From NCBI GenBank assembly GCA_003129525.1, contig CP029329.1:2523501-2587500 (forward strand): 64,000 nucleotides of DNA, given 5' to 3'. A model generated the notes under the pieces. It was not told where the DNA came from, searched no databases, and worked only from the letters and a program-made list of their open reading frames with translations. A program made the translations under genes and the position numbers. This document shows positions 41,994 through 50,277 of the stretch, in pieces; positions within the stretch are counted from its first letter, which is position 1, and every line of letters starts with the position of its first letter. Origin of the DNA: Clostridium beijerinckii. Its GTDB lineage: Bacteria > Bacillota > Clostridia > Clostridiales > Clostridiaceae.

Positions 41994-42566
41994 GTGGTTC
42001 AAATTATTAAAAGATGTGAATGGGTGACAAAAGAAGAATTATATATTGAATATCATGATAAGGAATGGGGAGTGCCGGTATATGATGATAGGAAACTATT
42101 TGAAATGTTGTGCTTAGAAGGAGCTCAAGCAGGCTTAAGCTGGTGGACCATTCTTAAAAAAAGAGAAAACTATAAAGAAGCTTTTGATAATTTTGAGGCT
42201 GAAAAGATAGTAAACTATACTGAAGAAAAATTAGAACAATTAATGCAAGATAAAGGTATTGTTCGTAATAGAAGAAAAATTGAAAGTGTTGTAACTAATG
42301 CAAAAGCATTTTTGAAAATTAGAGAAGAGTGTGGCTCATTTTCCAATTATATATGGAAGTTTGTAGATAATAAGCCTATTATTAATTCATGGAAAAGTAT
42401 AGAAGAAGTTCCAGCTTCAACTGAATTGAGTGATAAAATGAGTAAGCAACTAAAAAAAGATGGTTTCAAATTTATAGGAAGTACAATTTGTTATTCCTTT
42501 ATGCAAGCAGTGGGAATGGTTAACGATCATACAACTGAATGTTTTTGCTATACGAAGCTAATTTAG
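41994..42566 (+). CDS. tag: 3-methyladenine DNA glycosylase I
   Basis: A Tag protein of about 190 residues, excising 3-methyladenine. It starts near KRCEWVTKEELYIEYHDKEWG, with zinc ligands Cys and His in place, and DHTTECFCY at the end with the other His and Cys. The substrate pocket motif LCLEGAQAGLSWWTIL is intact. The start is unclear: GTG 41994 directly follows GAAAAGGAA, and ATT 42003 is better spaced. Upstream in frame lies a fragment of an ATPase gene from which a 66-residue N-terminal extension could be translated. Its native promoter is probably lost. Confidence 0.87.
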   Translation: MVQIIKRCEWVTKEELYIEYHDKEWGVPVYDDRKLFEMLCLEGAQAGLSWWTILKKRENYKEAFDNFEAEKIVNYTEEKLEQLMQDKGIVRNRRKIESVVTNAKAFLKIREECGSFSNYIWKFVDNKPIINSWKSIEEVPASTELSDKMSKQLKKDGFKFIGSTICYSFMQAVGMVNDHTTECFCYTKLI

Positions 42567-42685
42567 TTAGAGATATTCTTAAGAAGAATCTTGTAGATTA
42601 GATAATATGATTTTTACATAACACGCTGCAATTAAATGGAATAAAAAGTGTAATTTTAAAGTAGAAAGCGAGGAGTATTTTACAT

Positions 42686-43159
42686 ATGGCAATAGAAAGA
42701 GTTAAAGAGTATTTCAAAAAATATGGTATTGATAATCGTGTGCAAGAGTTTGATGTATCAAGTAAAACAGTAGCACTTGCAGCAGAAGCATTACATTGTG
42801 ATCCATGCAGGATTGCAAAGACGCTTTCGTTTATGGTAGCTGAAAATCCGATTTTGATTGTAGTTGCTGGGGATGCGAAAATTGATAATCCAAAGTACAA
42901 AGCACACTTTAAGGCAAAAGCCAAAATGCTTACACTAGAGGAAACTGAAAACTTAATTGGTCATGCTGTTGGCGGAGTTTGTCCTTTTGCTATCAATGAA
43001 GGTGTAAAAGTCTATCTTGATGAATCATTAAAAAGATTTAAAACTGTGTTTCCTGCTTGTGGAAGTGGTAATAGTGCAATAGAGATAACCATAGAAGAAT
43101 TAGAAAAGTATTCTGGTTATGATGAATGGATTGATGTTTGCAAGGATTGGAACAATTAA
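42686..43159 (+). CDS. YbaK/EbsC-type aminoacyl-tRNA deacylase
   Basis: A 157-residue single-domain YbaK/ProX-type editing protein, hydrolysing mischarged tRNA such as Cys-tRNA(Pro). Visible motifs are ALHCDPCRIAKTLSFMV (with the conserved Lys), ILIVVAGDAKIDNPKYK, IGHAVGGVCPFAI (GG-x2-P loop) and VFPACGSGNSAIEI. GAGGAG precedes the ATG. Standalone gene; no terminator is obvious until 43312. Confidence 0.9.
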   Translation: MAIERVKEYFKKYGIDNRVQEFDVSSKTVALAAEALHCDPCRIAKTLSFMVAENPILIVVAGDAKIDNPKYKAHFKAKAKMLTLEETENLIGHAVGGVCPFAINEGVKVYLDESLKRFKTVFPACGSGNSAIEITIEELEKYSGYDEWIDVCKDWNN

Positions 43160-43311
43160 AGCTATTCATAATTATGAAAATTTTGAAATTGATTTGAGAG
43201 ATTAAATTTATTAGAATATAGATTTATATATGATGATTATGAATATATGTTTTATGAGTTTGAAGACAAGGCGCAAGGAGAGTTTATGGAGAATAAAGAA
43301 GGACCATTTTA

Positions 43312-43342
43312 GAGCTTATAAAAATAGGCTCTTATTTTTTTT
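43312..43342 (+). terminator. Terminator
   Basis: AGAGC...GGCTCT hairpin with AT-rich loop, followed by TATTTTTTTT. A similar sequence recurs at 44263. Confidence 0.75.
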
Positions 43343-43446
43343 GTTGTAAAATATGCTTTTATGGTAAAATATATCCATAAGAAAAGTTTATGTATTGTTA
43401 GGTGGATTTAAAATGAATATGAGTTTTCTAAAAGGAAAAAATGTGC

Positions 43447-43552
43447 TTATGCAATTTTGGTATCATTGGATTTCATAAAAGACACACATAAATTCTATGA
43501 AGGCATGGGATTTACAGACAGTGTACGAGGTTTTAGAAAAGTTTATAAATAA
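43447..43552 (+). pseudogene. C-terminal fragment of a GNAT-like gene
   Basis: LDFIKDTHKFYEGMGFTDS then VRGFRKVYK and a stop at 43550. This matches the last 30 residues typical of GNAT proteins (FYE.MGF). The rest is absent, and the sequence before it (MNMSFLKGKNVL) is out of frame. Confidence 0.6.
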
Positions 43553-43573
43553 TTATGAAAAGGATGAATGTTA

Positions 43574-43882
43574 ATGAAAACATATAATAAATTAGTAAGA
43601 GATAAAATACCAGAAATTATAAAAGCAGATGGAAGAGAATGTGATACTTTAATTGTATATGGAGAAGAAAAGTACAAGCTCTTAGAAGCAAAATTACAAG
43701 AGGAAGTAAATGAATTTTTAAAAGATAAAAATTTAGAAGAATTAGCTGATGTTATGGAAGTTTTATTTGGACTTGCAGATAGCTTAGGATATAGTGAAGA
43801 AGATCTTTTGAAGGCTAGAGACAAGAAGCTGGACGAGAGAGGTGGATTTAAAGAGGGGATTGTACTTAAAGCTACCTATTAA
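43574..43882 (+). CDS. Nucleoside triphosphate pyrophosphohydrolase-like (HisE/MazG-type) protein
   Basis: A 102-residue all-alpha NTP-pyrophosphatase: YNKLVRDKIPEIIKADG, LLEAKLQEEVNEFLKDKN, LEELADVMEVLFGLADSLG. The E-x2-E-x3-(about 12)-E-x2-D metal motif is present (EEVNEF and ELADVME). Probably a house-cleaning enzyme. ATG 43574 is preferred with AAAGGATG upstream. A truncated duplicate lies at 38400-38542. Confidence 0.88.
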   Translation: MKTYNKLVRDKIPEIIKADGRECDTLIVYGEEKYKLLEAKLQEEVNEFLKDKNLEELADVMEVLFGLADSLGYSEEDLLKARDKKLDERGGFKEGIVLKATY

Positions 43883-44019
43883 AATTTTTGGAAATTTAAG
43901 TGAAAAAGATGTTGATATATAACCATAATTATAGTAAAATTAAGGAAGATATGGATAAAATATGTAATAAAACTCAAACAAAGAACCTAGAAAACAAAAA
44001 AACGAGAGGAATTGGTGGT

Positions 44020-44247
44020 ATGGATGAAAAAAATAAATTAAATGGTAAAAAGAAAAAAATAAAGACTAAAGTATTAGATGATCAATTAAATAAGCAACTT
44101 GAGAAGGTAATAATGAAATTACTTAAGCAAATTCCTGAAGAAGATCAAAAAAAGGTAGATAATATGTCAGAGGAAGAGACAAAAATTCTTGCTGATAAAA
44201 TTCTTAAAGCAGAATCTTTTGAAGAATTTAAACAATGTTTTAAATAA
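44020..44247 (+). CDS. Small Lys/Glu-rich protein, unknown
   Basis: About 75 residues, strongly charged: KLNGKKKKIKTKVLDDQLNK, QLEKVIMKLLKQIPEEDQKK, EETKILADKILKAESFEEFK. It is predicted as helices. ATG 44020 follows GAGAGGAA; the frame is open to 43900 without a ribosome binding site. I do not recognise the family. Terminator at 44263. Confidence 0.55.
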   Translation: MDEKNKLNGKKKKIKTKVLDDQLNKQLEKVIMKLLKQIPEEDQKKVDNMSEEETKILADKILKAESFEEFKQCFK

Positions 44248-44262
44248 TAACATAAAAATTTT

Positions 44263-44297
44263 AAGAGTTTATGTAAAAATAAGCTCTTATTTTATGT
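44263..44297 (+). terminator. Terminator
   Basis: AAGAGTTTA and TAAGCTCTT hairpin followed by ATTTTATG. Similar to those at 43312 and 24956. Confidence 0.65.
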
Positions 44298-44364
44298 GGA
44301 AAAATATATTTATATGGTAAAATATAACCATAAAGTATTTTGTTAGATGTTGGGTGGAATTCAG

Positions 44365-45534
44365 ATGAATGGAATATATACAGAAAATAAAACTATGATA
44401 CTACCAAAAGAAATATCAGAAGTACCATATAGTAATGAAGTTGATTATGCTACATTTTCTAGGGTATTAAGAGATGATAAGGTAGTTGCTAGCTATAAAA
44501 TGTACTGGCTGTTATCATTATTAGATGAAATTTCAATTGGAAATACTGAAATTGAATTTAGAAAATTAATAAGTAAAATGGTAGTTTACGCATGGTATCC
44601 AATTTCAAAGTTTAAACTTAGTTTTGGATTTTGTGACAATTTAGCTAAAGTAGTTAATTATATTTCAGATACATACAAGTTAGAAAGCAATTATGATGAA
44701 CGTAAGCTTTTTGAATTTATTTATGAATCTGAAGACAAAATATTAAATAAAATGCTTAAAGATTTAACATTGAATGTCCCATATAGATTCTTATCTCCAT
44801 TTTTTGAGGACAAGCTTAAAGGGTACACAAAGGTTCAAAAGATGATAGAGGAATTTTCAGGTGAAGATATTAAGTGCATTTATGAAATATATAAGAATGA
44901 GAAAAGTGAAAATTGTATTAGAGTAAAGGAAAATTGGAGCAATTACTTAAAATATAACTATAAAATTATTCAAGGCTGGGCATATTATAAGCTTGTTTGC
45001 TTCCTTCAAAAAAGAAATCCAACTGTTCCTGGAATAGCCATGAAATTAGAAGCTCCAAAGAGCAGAAATTTAAGAGAACAAACAAAAATATGGACGAAGA
45101 TTATAGAGCAAAAGCATATTAGTGATTTATGCACAGGCTTGGATTTTACAAGTGAAAACTATAGGCTTAATGGAGTTTTAAGCATAGATCACTTTATCCC
45201 TTGGAGCTTTGTACTACATGATCAAATGTGGAATTTAGTTCCGACTTTTAAGAATATTAATAGTAAGAAGAGTGATAATTTACTTGATTATGATTCTTAT
45301 ATAGATAGGTTTTGTGAAATTCAATATGAGGCATTTTGTTTTGTGGTTGATGATAAGAGGAATAACCAGATTGATGAATATAGGCAGCTGCTTAAAATTG
45401 AAGATGCTAGGAAGTTTAAAGATGGAACAGATGAAGAGGAATTTGTTAAGAGGTTGAAGAGGGAGATTGGGCCTGTTTATGGGGTTGCGGTTAATCAGGG
45501 GTTTGGAGTTTTGGAGAAACTTTCAAATTATTAA
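44365..45534 (+). CDS. HNH endonuclease-domain protein
   Basis: A 389-residue protein with a C-terminal HNH motif (LSIDHFIPWSFVLHDQMWNLVPTFKN region: DHFIPWSF, then NLVPT, then NSKKSDNL), and a long N-terminal helical region of unknown role. ATG 44365 follows GGTGGAA. It lies 30 bp before McrB and McrC, in the same direction, and is probably their operon partner. HNH proteins are found beside McrBC-like type IV systems in some bacteria; this one could add a second cutting activity. Confidence 0.85.
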   Translation: MNGIYTENKTMILPKEISEVPYSNEVDYATFSRVLRDDKVVASYKMYWLLSLLDEISIGNTEIEFRKLISKMVVYAWYPISKFKLSFGFCDNLAKVVNYISDTYKLESNYDERKLFEFIYESEDKILNKMLKDLTLNVPYRFLSPFFEDKLKGYTKVQKMIEEFSGEDIKCIYEIYKNEKSENCIRVKENWSNYLKYNYKIIQGWAYYKLVCFLQKRNPTVPGIAMKLEAPKSRNLREQTKIWTKIIEQKHISDLCTGLDFTSENYRLNGVLSIDHFIPWSFVLHDQMWNLVPTFKNINSKKSDNLLDYDSYIDRFCEIQYEAFCFVVDDKRNNQIDEYRQLLKIEDARKFKDGTDEEEFVKRLKREIGPVYGVAVNQGFGVLEKLSNY

Positions 45535-45564
45535 ATAATTACATAAAAGACGAGGAGATTGATT

Positions 45565-47841
45565 ATGAAATTTGTAAAAGAGTTTTTTGAGATTTTTGAT
45601 AGAGATAATTTTGAATATAAAAAAGGTGATGAGGAAACTAAAAATCTATTTCAAACTGTCCATGGAAAATGGTCAGAATGGTGTAGTGAGTTTGGGATGA
45701 ATTATAATAAATTAGACAAACCAATAATCCAATCTTGGCAATATGGATGGGGATTACATAAATCATTTTGGAGCAGATTTAAATTTACACCATTTGATAG
45801 ATCTGCAACATGTATATCACTTTATGTAAACAAAGATGAGTTAGCAATTGAATTAAGCTACGAATTTGCAAATAAAAATTCAGAATTATCAAAAGAAGAA
45901 TATTGTAGTTTGCTTTTAAGCAATATTGGTGAATGGAGCAAAAAATACAACATAGATTTAAACTCGTTTTATATTTATGCAGGAAAGTATAAATGTACAT
46001 TATATGAGTATTTTAATATACCAGAAAAGAGTAATTGGTTTTCAAGAACTAATGGAATAATTATTAGTGTTGGAGTATTTTTTAATAAAGAACAAATTAC
46101 AGAACTTGATACTGAATCAGAGAAATTAAAAGATATATTATTTAAGTTAAGTTATTTATATGAAAAAGTCCAAAAGCCCAATTCAGTATATAAGTATCTA
46201 AAAAATGCTGAAGAATTGATTCCAGATAAACATGATGGAAGTTATGAATTAGTAAGAGAAACAACAAGAGCCTTTAAAACTGTACCTTCTGAAAATATAA
46301 ATCTTGATGATCTAGATGCTTTATTTTTTACATCAGTTGGTACTTTTAGAAGAAAAACAAACTCAAAAAAGGAATTGATAGATAAATCAAATTTGCCAGA
46401 CAATGAAAAGGATCGTATTAAAAATTTAATGGAGAAGATTGATAATGATGCGAAGCAAACTAAATATAGCAATAATTATGATGGTGAAAATTGCGTAGGA
46501 ATGTTTGGGACAGGCTTTATGACTTTTAAGAAGCCTGGAAATGATGAAAATTCTGCAAAAGAATTTATTAAACTATGTACAGATATAGTGGATATGGATG
46601 AAGAAGAAGAAATATTAAGTAGAACAGAACAAACTTTGAAAAATCAAATAAAAGGAATTGGAATAGGAAGTTTATCAACTTTTTTGCATTGTTTAAAACC
46701 TTTTATTTTTCCAATAATAAATGGAAAAGAAGGACAAGGTACAACAACATATGAGAAATTAGGAATTAAATTAGAAAAACCAAAGGATACTTCAAATTTT
46801 ATAAAAAACATCAGAATAATTAAAGAATATAGAGATAAATATTTTTCTTTTAAAAATTATAGATTAATAGATATTGCAAAAATTGAAGAAGAAGAACCTA
46901 TTGAAATAATTGATAATGTAAATATACTTGAAAATACAACTGCATATGATAATGAAGTTAACAACACACAAGAATATGTAGTGTATACAAAAGAAAACTT
47001 CTTAGAAGATGCATATATAAATGAGGAAAAATATAATACAATAGTTAATCGTCTAAATAGAAAGAACAATATAATACTTCAAGGGGCACCAGGTGTAGGT
47101 AAAAGTTATTTAGCTAAAAAGATTGCATATTCTATATTAGGTAAAATTGATAAAGATAAGGTGCAAATGATTCAATTCCATCAAAGCTATTCATATGAAG
47201 ATTTTATAATGGGTTATCGTCCAAATAAATCAGGAGGTTTTGATATTGTAGAAGGTGTTTTTTATAAGTTCTGTTGTAAGGCAATAAATAATCCAAATGA
47301 AAATTTCTATTTTATTATTGATGAAATAAATAGAGGGAATTTAAGTAAAATATTTGGAGAGTTAATGCTTCTTATTGAATGTGATAAACGTGGAGAAAAA
47401 TTTGCTATGAGTACAGTTTATAGTGAAAAAGAATTTTATATTCCGAAAAACCTATTTATCATAGGACTTATGAATACAGCAGATAGAAGTATTGCACTAA
47501 TTGATTATGCACTTAGAAGAAGGTTTAGTTTTATAGAAATAGAGCCGGCATTTGGAGAAAGATTTGATAAATACACAGAAAAATTTAATGATACAAACTT
47601 AAATAGAGTTTTAAATGTAATAAAAACCATAAATGCTGATATCGAAAAAGACGAATCTCTTGGAAAAGGATTTAAAATTGGGCACAGTTATTTTTGTAAT
47701 TTAAAAAATTCTAGTGATGACGAATTATTAGAAATAATAGATTGCGATATAATTCCATTGCTTGAAGAGTATTGGATTGAAAATGCGTCTATAGTAGAAA
47801 ATTATGCACAAAGATTAAATGAGGCGGTAAATAATGAATAG
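45565..47841 (+). CDS. mcrB: McrB-type GTPase of a type IV restriction system
   Basis: A 758-residue protein. The C-terminal AAA+ McrB domain has Walker A GAPGVGKS (507-514), Walker B/DEINRGN (586-592) and the McrB signature NTADRS (637-642). The N-terminal 450 residues hold a DUF3578-like/target-recognition region (WGLHKSFWSRFKFTPFDRSA, then FFNKEQITELDTESEKL) and a linker. McrB binds modified DNA and uses GTP to move; McrC cuts. ATG 45565 follows GAGGAG. It overlaps mcrC by 8 bp. Confidence 0.92.
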   Translation: MKFVKEFFEIFDRDNFEYKKGDEETKNLFQTVHGKWSEWCSEFGMNYNKLDKPIIQSWQYGWGLHKSFWSRFKFTPFDRSATCISLYVNKDELAIELSYEFANKNSELSKEEYCSLLLSNIGEWSKKYNIDLNSFYIYAGKYKCTLYEYFNIPEKSNWFSRTNGIIISVGVFFNKEQITELDTESEKLKDILFKLSYLYEKVQKPNSVYKYLKNAEELIPDKHDGSYELVRETTRAFKTVPSENINLDDLDALFFTSVGTFRRKTNSKKELIDKSNLPDNEKDRIKNLMEKIDNDAKQTKYSNNYDGENCVGMFGTGFMTFKKPGNDENSAKEFIKLCTDIVDMDEEEEILSRTEQTLKNQIKGIGIGSLSTFLHCLKPFIFPIINGKEGQGTTTYEKLGIKLEKPKDTSNFIKNIRIIKEYRDKYFSFKNYRLIDIAKIEEEEPIEIIDNVNILENTTAYDNEVNNTQEYVVYTKENFLEDAYINEEKYNTIVNRLNRKNNIILQGAPGVGKSYLAKKIAYSILGKIDKDKVQMIQFHQSYSYEDFIMGYRPNKSGGFDIVEGVFYKFCCKAINNPNENFYFIIDEINRGNLSKIFGELMLLIECDKRGEKFAMSTVYSEKEFYIPKNLFIIGLMNTADRSIALIDYALRRRFSFIEIEPAFGERFDKYTEKFNDTNLNRVLNVIKTINADIEKDESLGKGFKIGHSYFCNLKNSSDDELLEIIDCDIIPLLEEYWIENASIVENYAQRLNEAVNNE

Positions 47842-48895
47842 CTCAAATTATCAGCTTAAAATACCAATTAGAAATATATATTGTATGCTTTCTTATGCTT
47901 ATAATGTACTAAAGCAAGATAGCTTTGAAAAACTAGGAGAAGAAAAGTTTGAAAATATATATGACTTATTAACTGAAATTCTAATTATAGGGATTAGAAA
48001 GCAAGTTAAGCAGGGCATTTACAAAGAATATATTAATAATGATGAGCCATTATCAGTGGTTAGAGGGAAAATTGACATCGGGAAATCTATACAATTAAAA
48101 GTTAAATCAAGTATGAAACTACATTGTGTTTATGATGAATTTAGTAGTGATAACATTTTAAATCAAATTATAAAATCAACGTGCATTAAACTTATAAAAA
48201 ATGATGAAGTTAATGTAGCTAAGAAGAAAAAACTTAAAAGCTTAATGCTTTACTTTGGAGAAATAAGTGAAATAACTATAAAACACATAGAATGGTCTAA
48301 GCTTAGATATCATAAAAACAATTTGACTTACAAAATGCTTATAAATATATGTTATCTAATTAATGAAGGGCTTATTGTAAATGAAACACAAGGTAAAAAT
48401 AAATTTGTTACATTTATAAAAGATAGACAAATGGCAATTCTTTATGAAAAGTTTATATATGAATTCTATAGACAAGAATTTCCACAATATAAAGTTAAAT
48501 ATCAGGAACAGATTAAATGGAAAAGTGATAATAACTATATAGACTTTTTGCCAAATATGAATACAGATATTTCAATAGCGAATGGTAACCGAAAACTTAT
48601 AATTGATACAAAATTCTATAGTGAGTGTATGCAAAAGAATTATTTGAGTAATAATAAATCATTTATTTCAGGTAACTTGTATCAAATTTTTACTTATGTT
48701 AAAAATAGTAATTTTGATGGGAACGTTAGTGGAATGTTACTTTATCCAACTGTTTCTTATGAAGTAAGCGAAGATTATCAATTGAGTGGTAATGATATTT
48801 TTATTAGATGTGTGGATTTGAATAGGGAGTTTTTTGAGATATCAGATAAGTTAAAGGAAATTATAAAACAATATCTAATGGATAATGCAATTTAG
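47834..48895 (+). CDS. mcrC: McrC-type nuclease subunit
   Basis: A 353-residue McrC/LlaJI-like protein. The N-terminal region (IPIRNIYCMLSYAYNVL) binds McrB. The C-terminal PD-(D/E)XK nuclease shows IDFLPNMNTDISI and KLIIDTKFYS (Asp-x-Lys), and a QIFTYVKN helix after it. It completes the type IV system with mcrB and perhaps the upstream HNH gene. No terminator is evident. Confidence 0.9.
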   Translation: MNSSNYQLKIPIRNIYCMLSYAYNVLKQDSFEKLGEEKFENIYDLLTEILIIGIRKQVKQGIYKEYINNDEPLSVVRGKIDIGKSIQLKVKSSMKLHCVYDEFSSDNILNQIIKSTCIKLIKNDEVNVAKKKKLKSLMLYFGEISEITIKHIEWSKLRYHKNNLTYKMLINICYLINEGLIVNETQGKNKFVTFIKDRQMAILYEKFIYEFYRQEFPQYKVKYQEQIKWKSDNNYIDFLPNMNTDISIANGNRKLIIDTKFYSECMQKNYLSNNKSFISGNLYQIFTYVKNSNFDGNVSGMLLYPTVSYEVSEDYQLSGNDIFIRCVDLNREFFEISDKLKEIIKQYLMDNAI

Positions 48896-48992
48896 AGTTG
48901 TATATATTCACTGGTTTATGATGTAAAGTAGACTGAGATAAATTTAAATAAAGACATATTATTGAGAAAAAAATTATGAGGTGGGAGATTAT

Positions 48993-49088
48993 ATGGGATT
49001 TTTAGATACATTAAAGGAAATAATTATAAATAAACCATCAACATTAAGAGCGCCAACTTTTATAAAAGAATTTACTGAAGACAATTAA
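48993..49088 (+). pseudogene. Short N-terminal remnant, NERD-like
   Basis: After a strong GAGGTGGGAG the frame gives 31 residues (MGFLDTLKEIIINKPSTLR, then APTFIKEFTEDN) and stops. The N-terminal wording resembles starts of NERD-domain proteins. Probably the start of a gene whose remainder was lost. It could be a true small peptide. Confidence 0.4.
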
Positions 49089-49133
49089 TTCATCAAGTAA
49101 TTAATTCAAGTAAGATAAGGGAGATAATATGTA

Positions 49134-49655
49134 ATGGTAATGATATTAGAGAAAAGCATTAAATCCACTGCAATAGTATCGGATGATGGAAACTATAGGT
49201 ATAGGCTGACTCGGGTATGGGATAACAACAAACAAAGCGCAACAGTTATAATGCTTAATCCAAGCAAAGCGAATGAGTTGAAAAGTGATAAAACTGTAAT
49301 GAATTTAACTAATTTCTTAATAGACAATAATTTTGGAAGCGTGAATATAGTTAATTTGTTTTCATATATGACTACTGACCCAAGTAAGTTGCATGAAAGA
49401 GAAGAACAATTCGAAAGATATAACAATACGTATATTGAACTTGCGTTTGAAGAAGCTGATATTATAATAATTGCGTGGGTGCGTGACAATAAAAAATATA
49501 TAAAGAATCGTAAAATAGAAATTGAAAAAATACTTATCCCATATAAAAGCAAAACAAAATGTTTTATGGATAGTGAAGGAATAAAACCAAGACATCCAAG
49601 AGATTTGGGAGATAAGTGGACTTTAGAAGATTACGATTTTATGTATATTACATGA
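49134..49655 (+). CDS. DUF1643 domain-containing protein
   Basis: A 173-residue protein matching DUF1643: YRYRLTRVWDNNKQSATVIMLNPSKA, VNIVNLFSYMTTDPSKL, and ADIIIIAWVRDNK. Members occur in phages and defence islands; no function is known. ATG 49134 or 49140 may be used; AGGGAG lies upstream. It sits between McrC and a DUF7662 gene. Confidence 0.85.
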   Translation: MVMILEKSIKSTAIVSDDGNYRYRLTRVWDNNKQSATVIMLNPSKANELKSDKTVMNLTNFLIDNNFGSVNIVNLFSYMTTDPSKLHEREEQFERYNNTYIELAFEEADIIIIAWVRDNKKYIKNRKIEIEKILIPYKSKTKCFMDSEGIKPRHPRDLGDKWTLEDYDFMYIT

Positions 49656-49754
49656 TTAATATTCAAGATGATTTTGGATCCAATAAATTAGCCAGTATTT
49701 CAAACGAATTAAGATTGAAAAATAGGAAACCTATATTATGAGTGGGGTGAAATT

Positions 49755-50000
49755 ATGATAAATGATTATAAATTTCAGAAGTTAATGAATTTTTTTAAGC
49801 AGAACCAAGCAAATGAACTTATACTGACATATGCTGAAATAGAAAAGATCATAGGCTTTAAATTATGTTCTTCAGCTTATAAACACAAACCATATTGGAG
49901 TCCAACAAAAACACATACAATAACTAGGGCATGGATAGAAAATGGTTGGAAAATTTATCATCTAGAACTAGGTGAATATATAGAATTTAAAAGAAGTTGA
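49755..50000 (+). CDS. DUF7662-like small protein
   Basis: An 81-residue protein with the pattern LILTYAEIEKIIGFKL, SSAYKHKPYWSP and ITRAWIENGWKI, typical of a small family often found in defence or regulatory loci. Function unknown. AGTGGGGTG precedes the ATG. The 250 bp following contain no recognisable gene. Confidence 0.75.
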   Translation: MINDYKFQKLMNFFKQNQANELILTYAEIEKIIGFKLCSSAYKHKPYWSPTKTHTITRAWIENGWKIYHLELGEYIEFKRS

Positions 50001-50277
50001 TATGGTACTTTTTATTTATAATATAGCGATAACTACTTTGAGCATTACCTCTAACATCATAGTATTTTTCTTTTCAAAAATAACTTAATGTTAATGGAAA
50101 TGATCGTGTTATTATAGCATATTTACTAATTTACCATTATTCATATGAGGCAGGAATGCATATATAACAAGATATTTAACTGCTTACTTATGGAATATCT
50201 TACGAAAAAAGTATTGCTTATGAATTAAAATTAAAATTAAAAGTACTAATATGAAATTAAAGGATAGAGAGACACAA

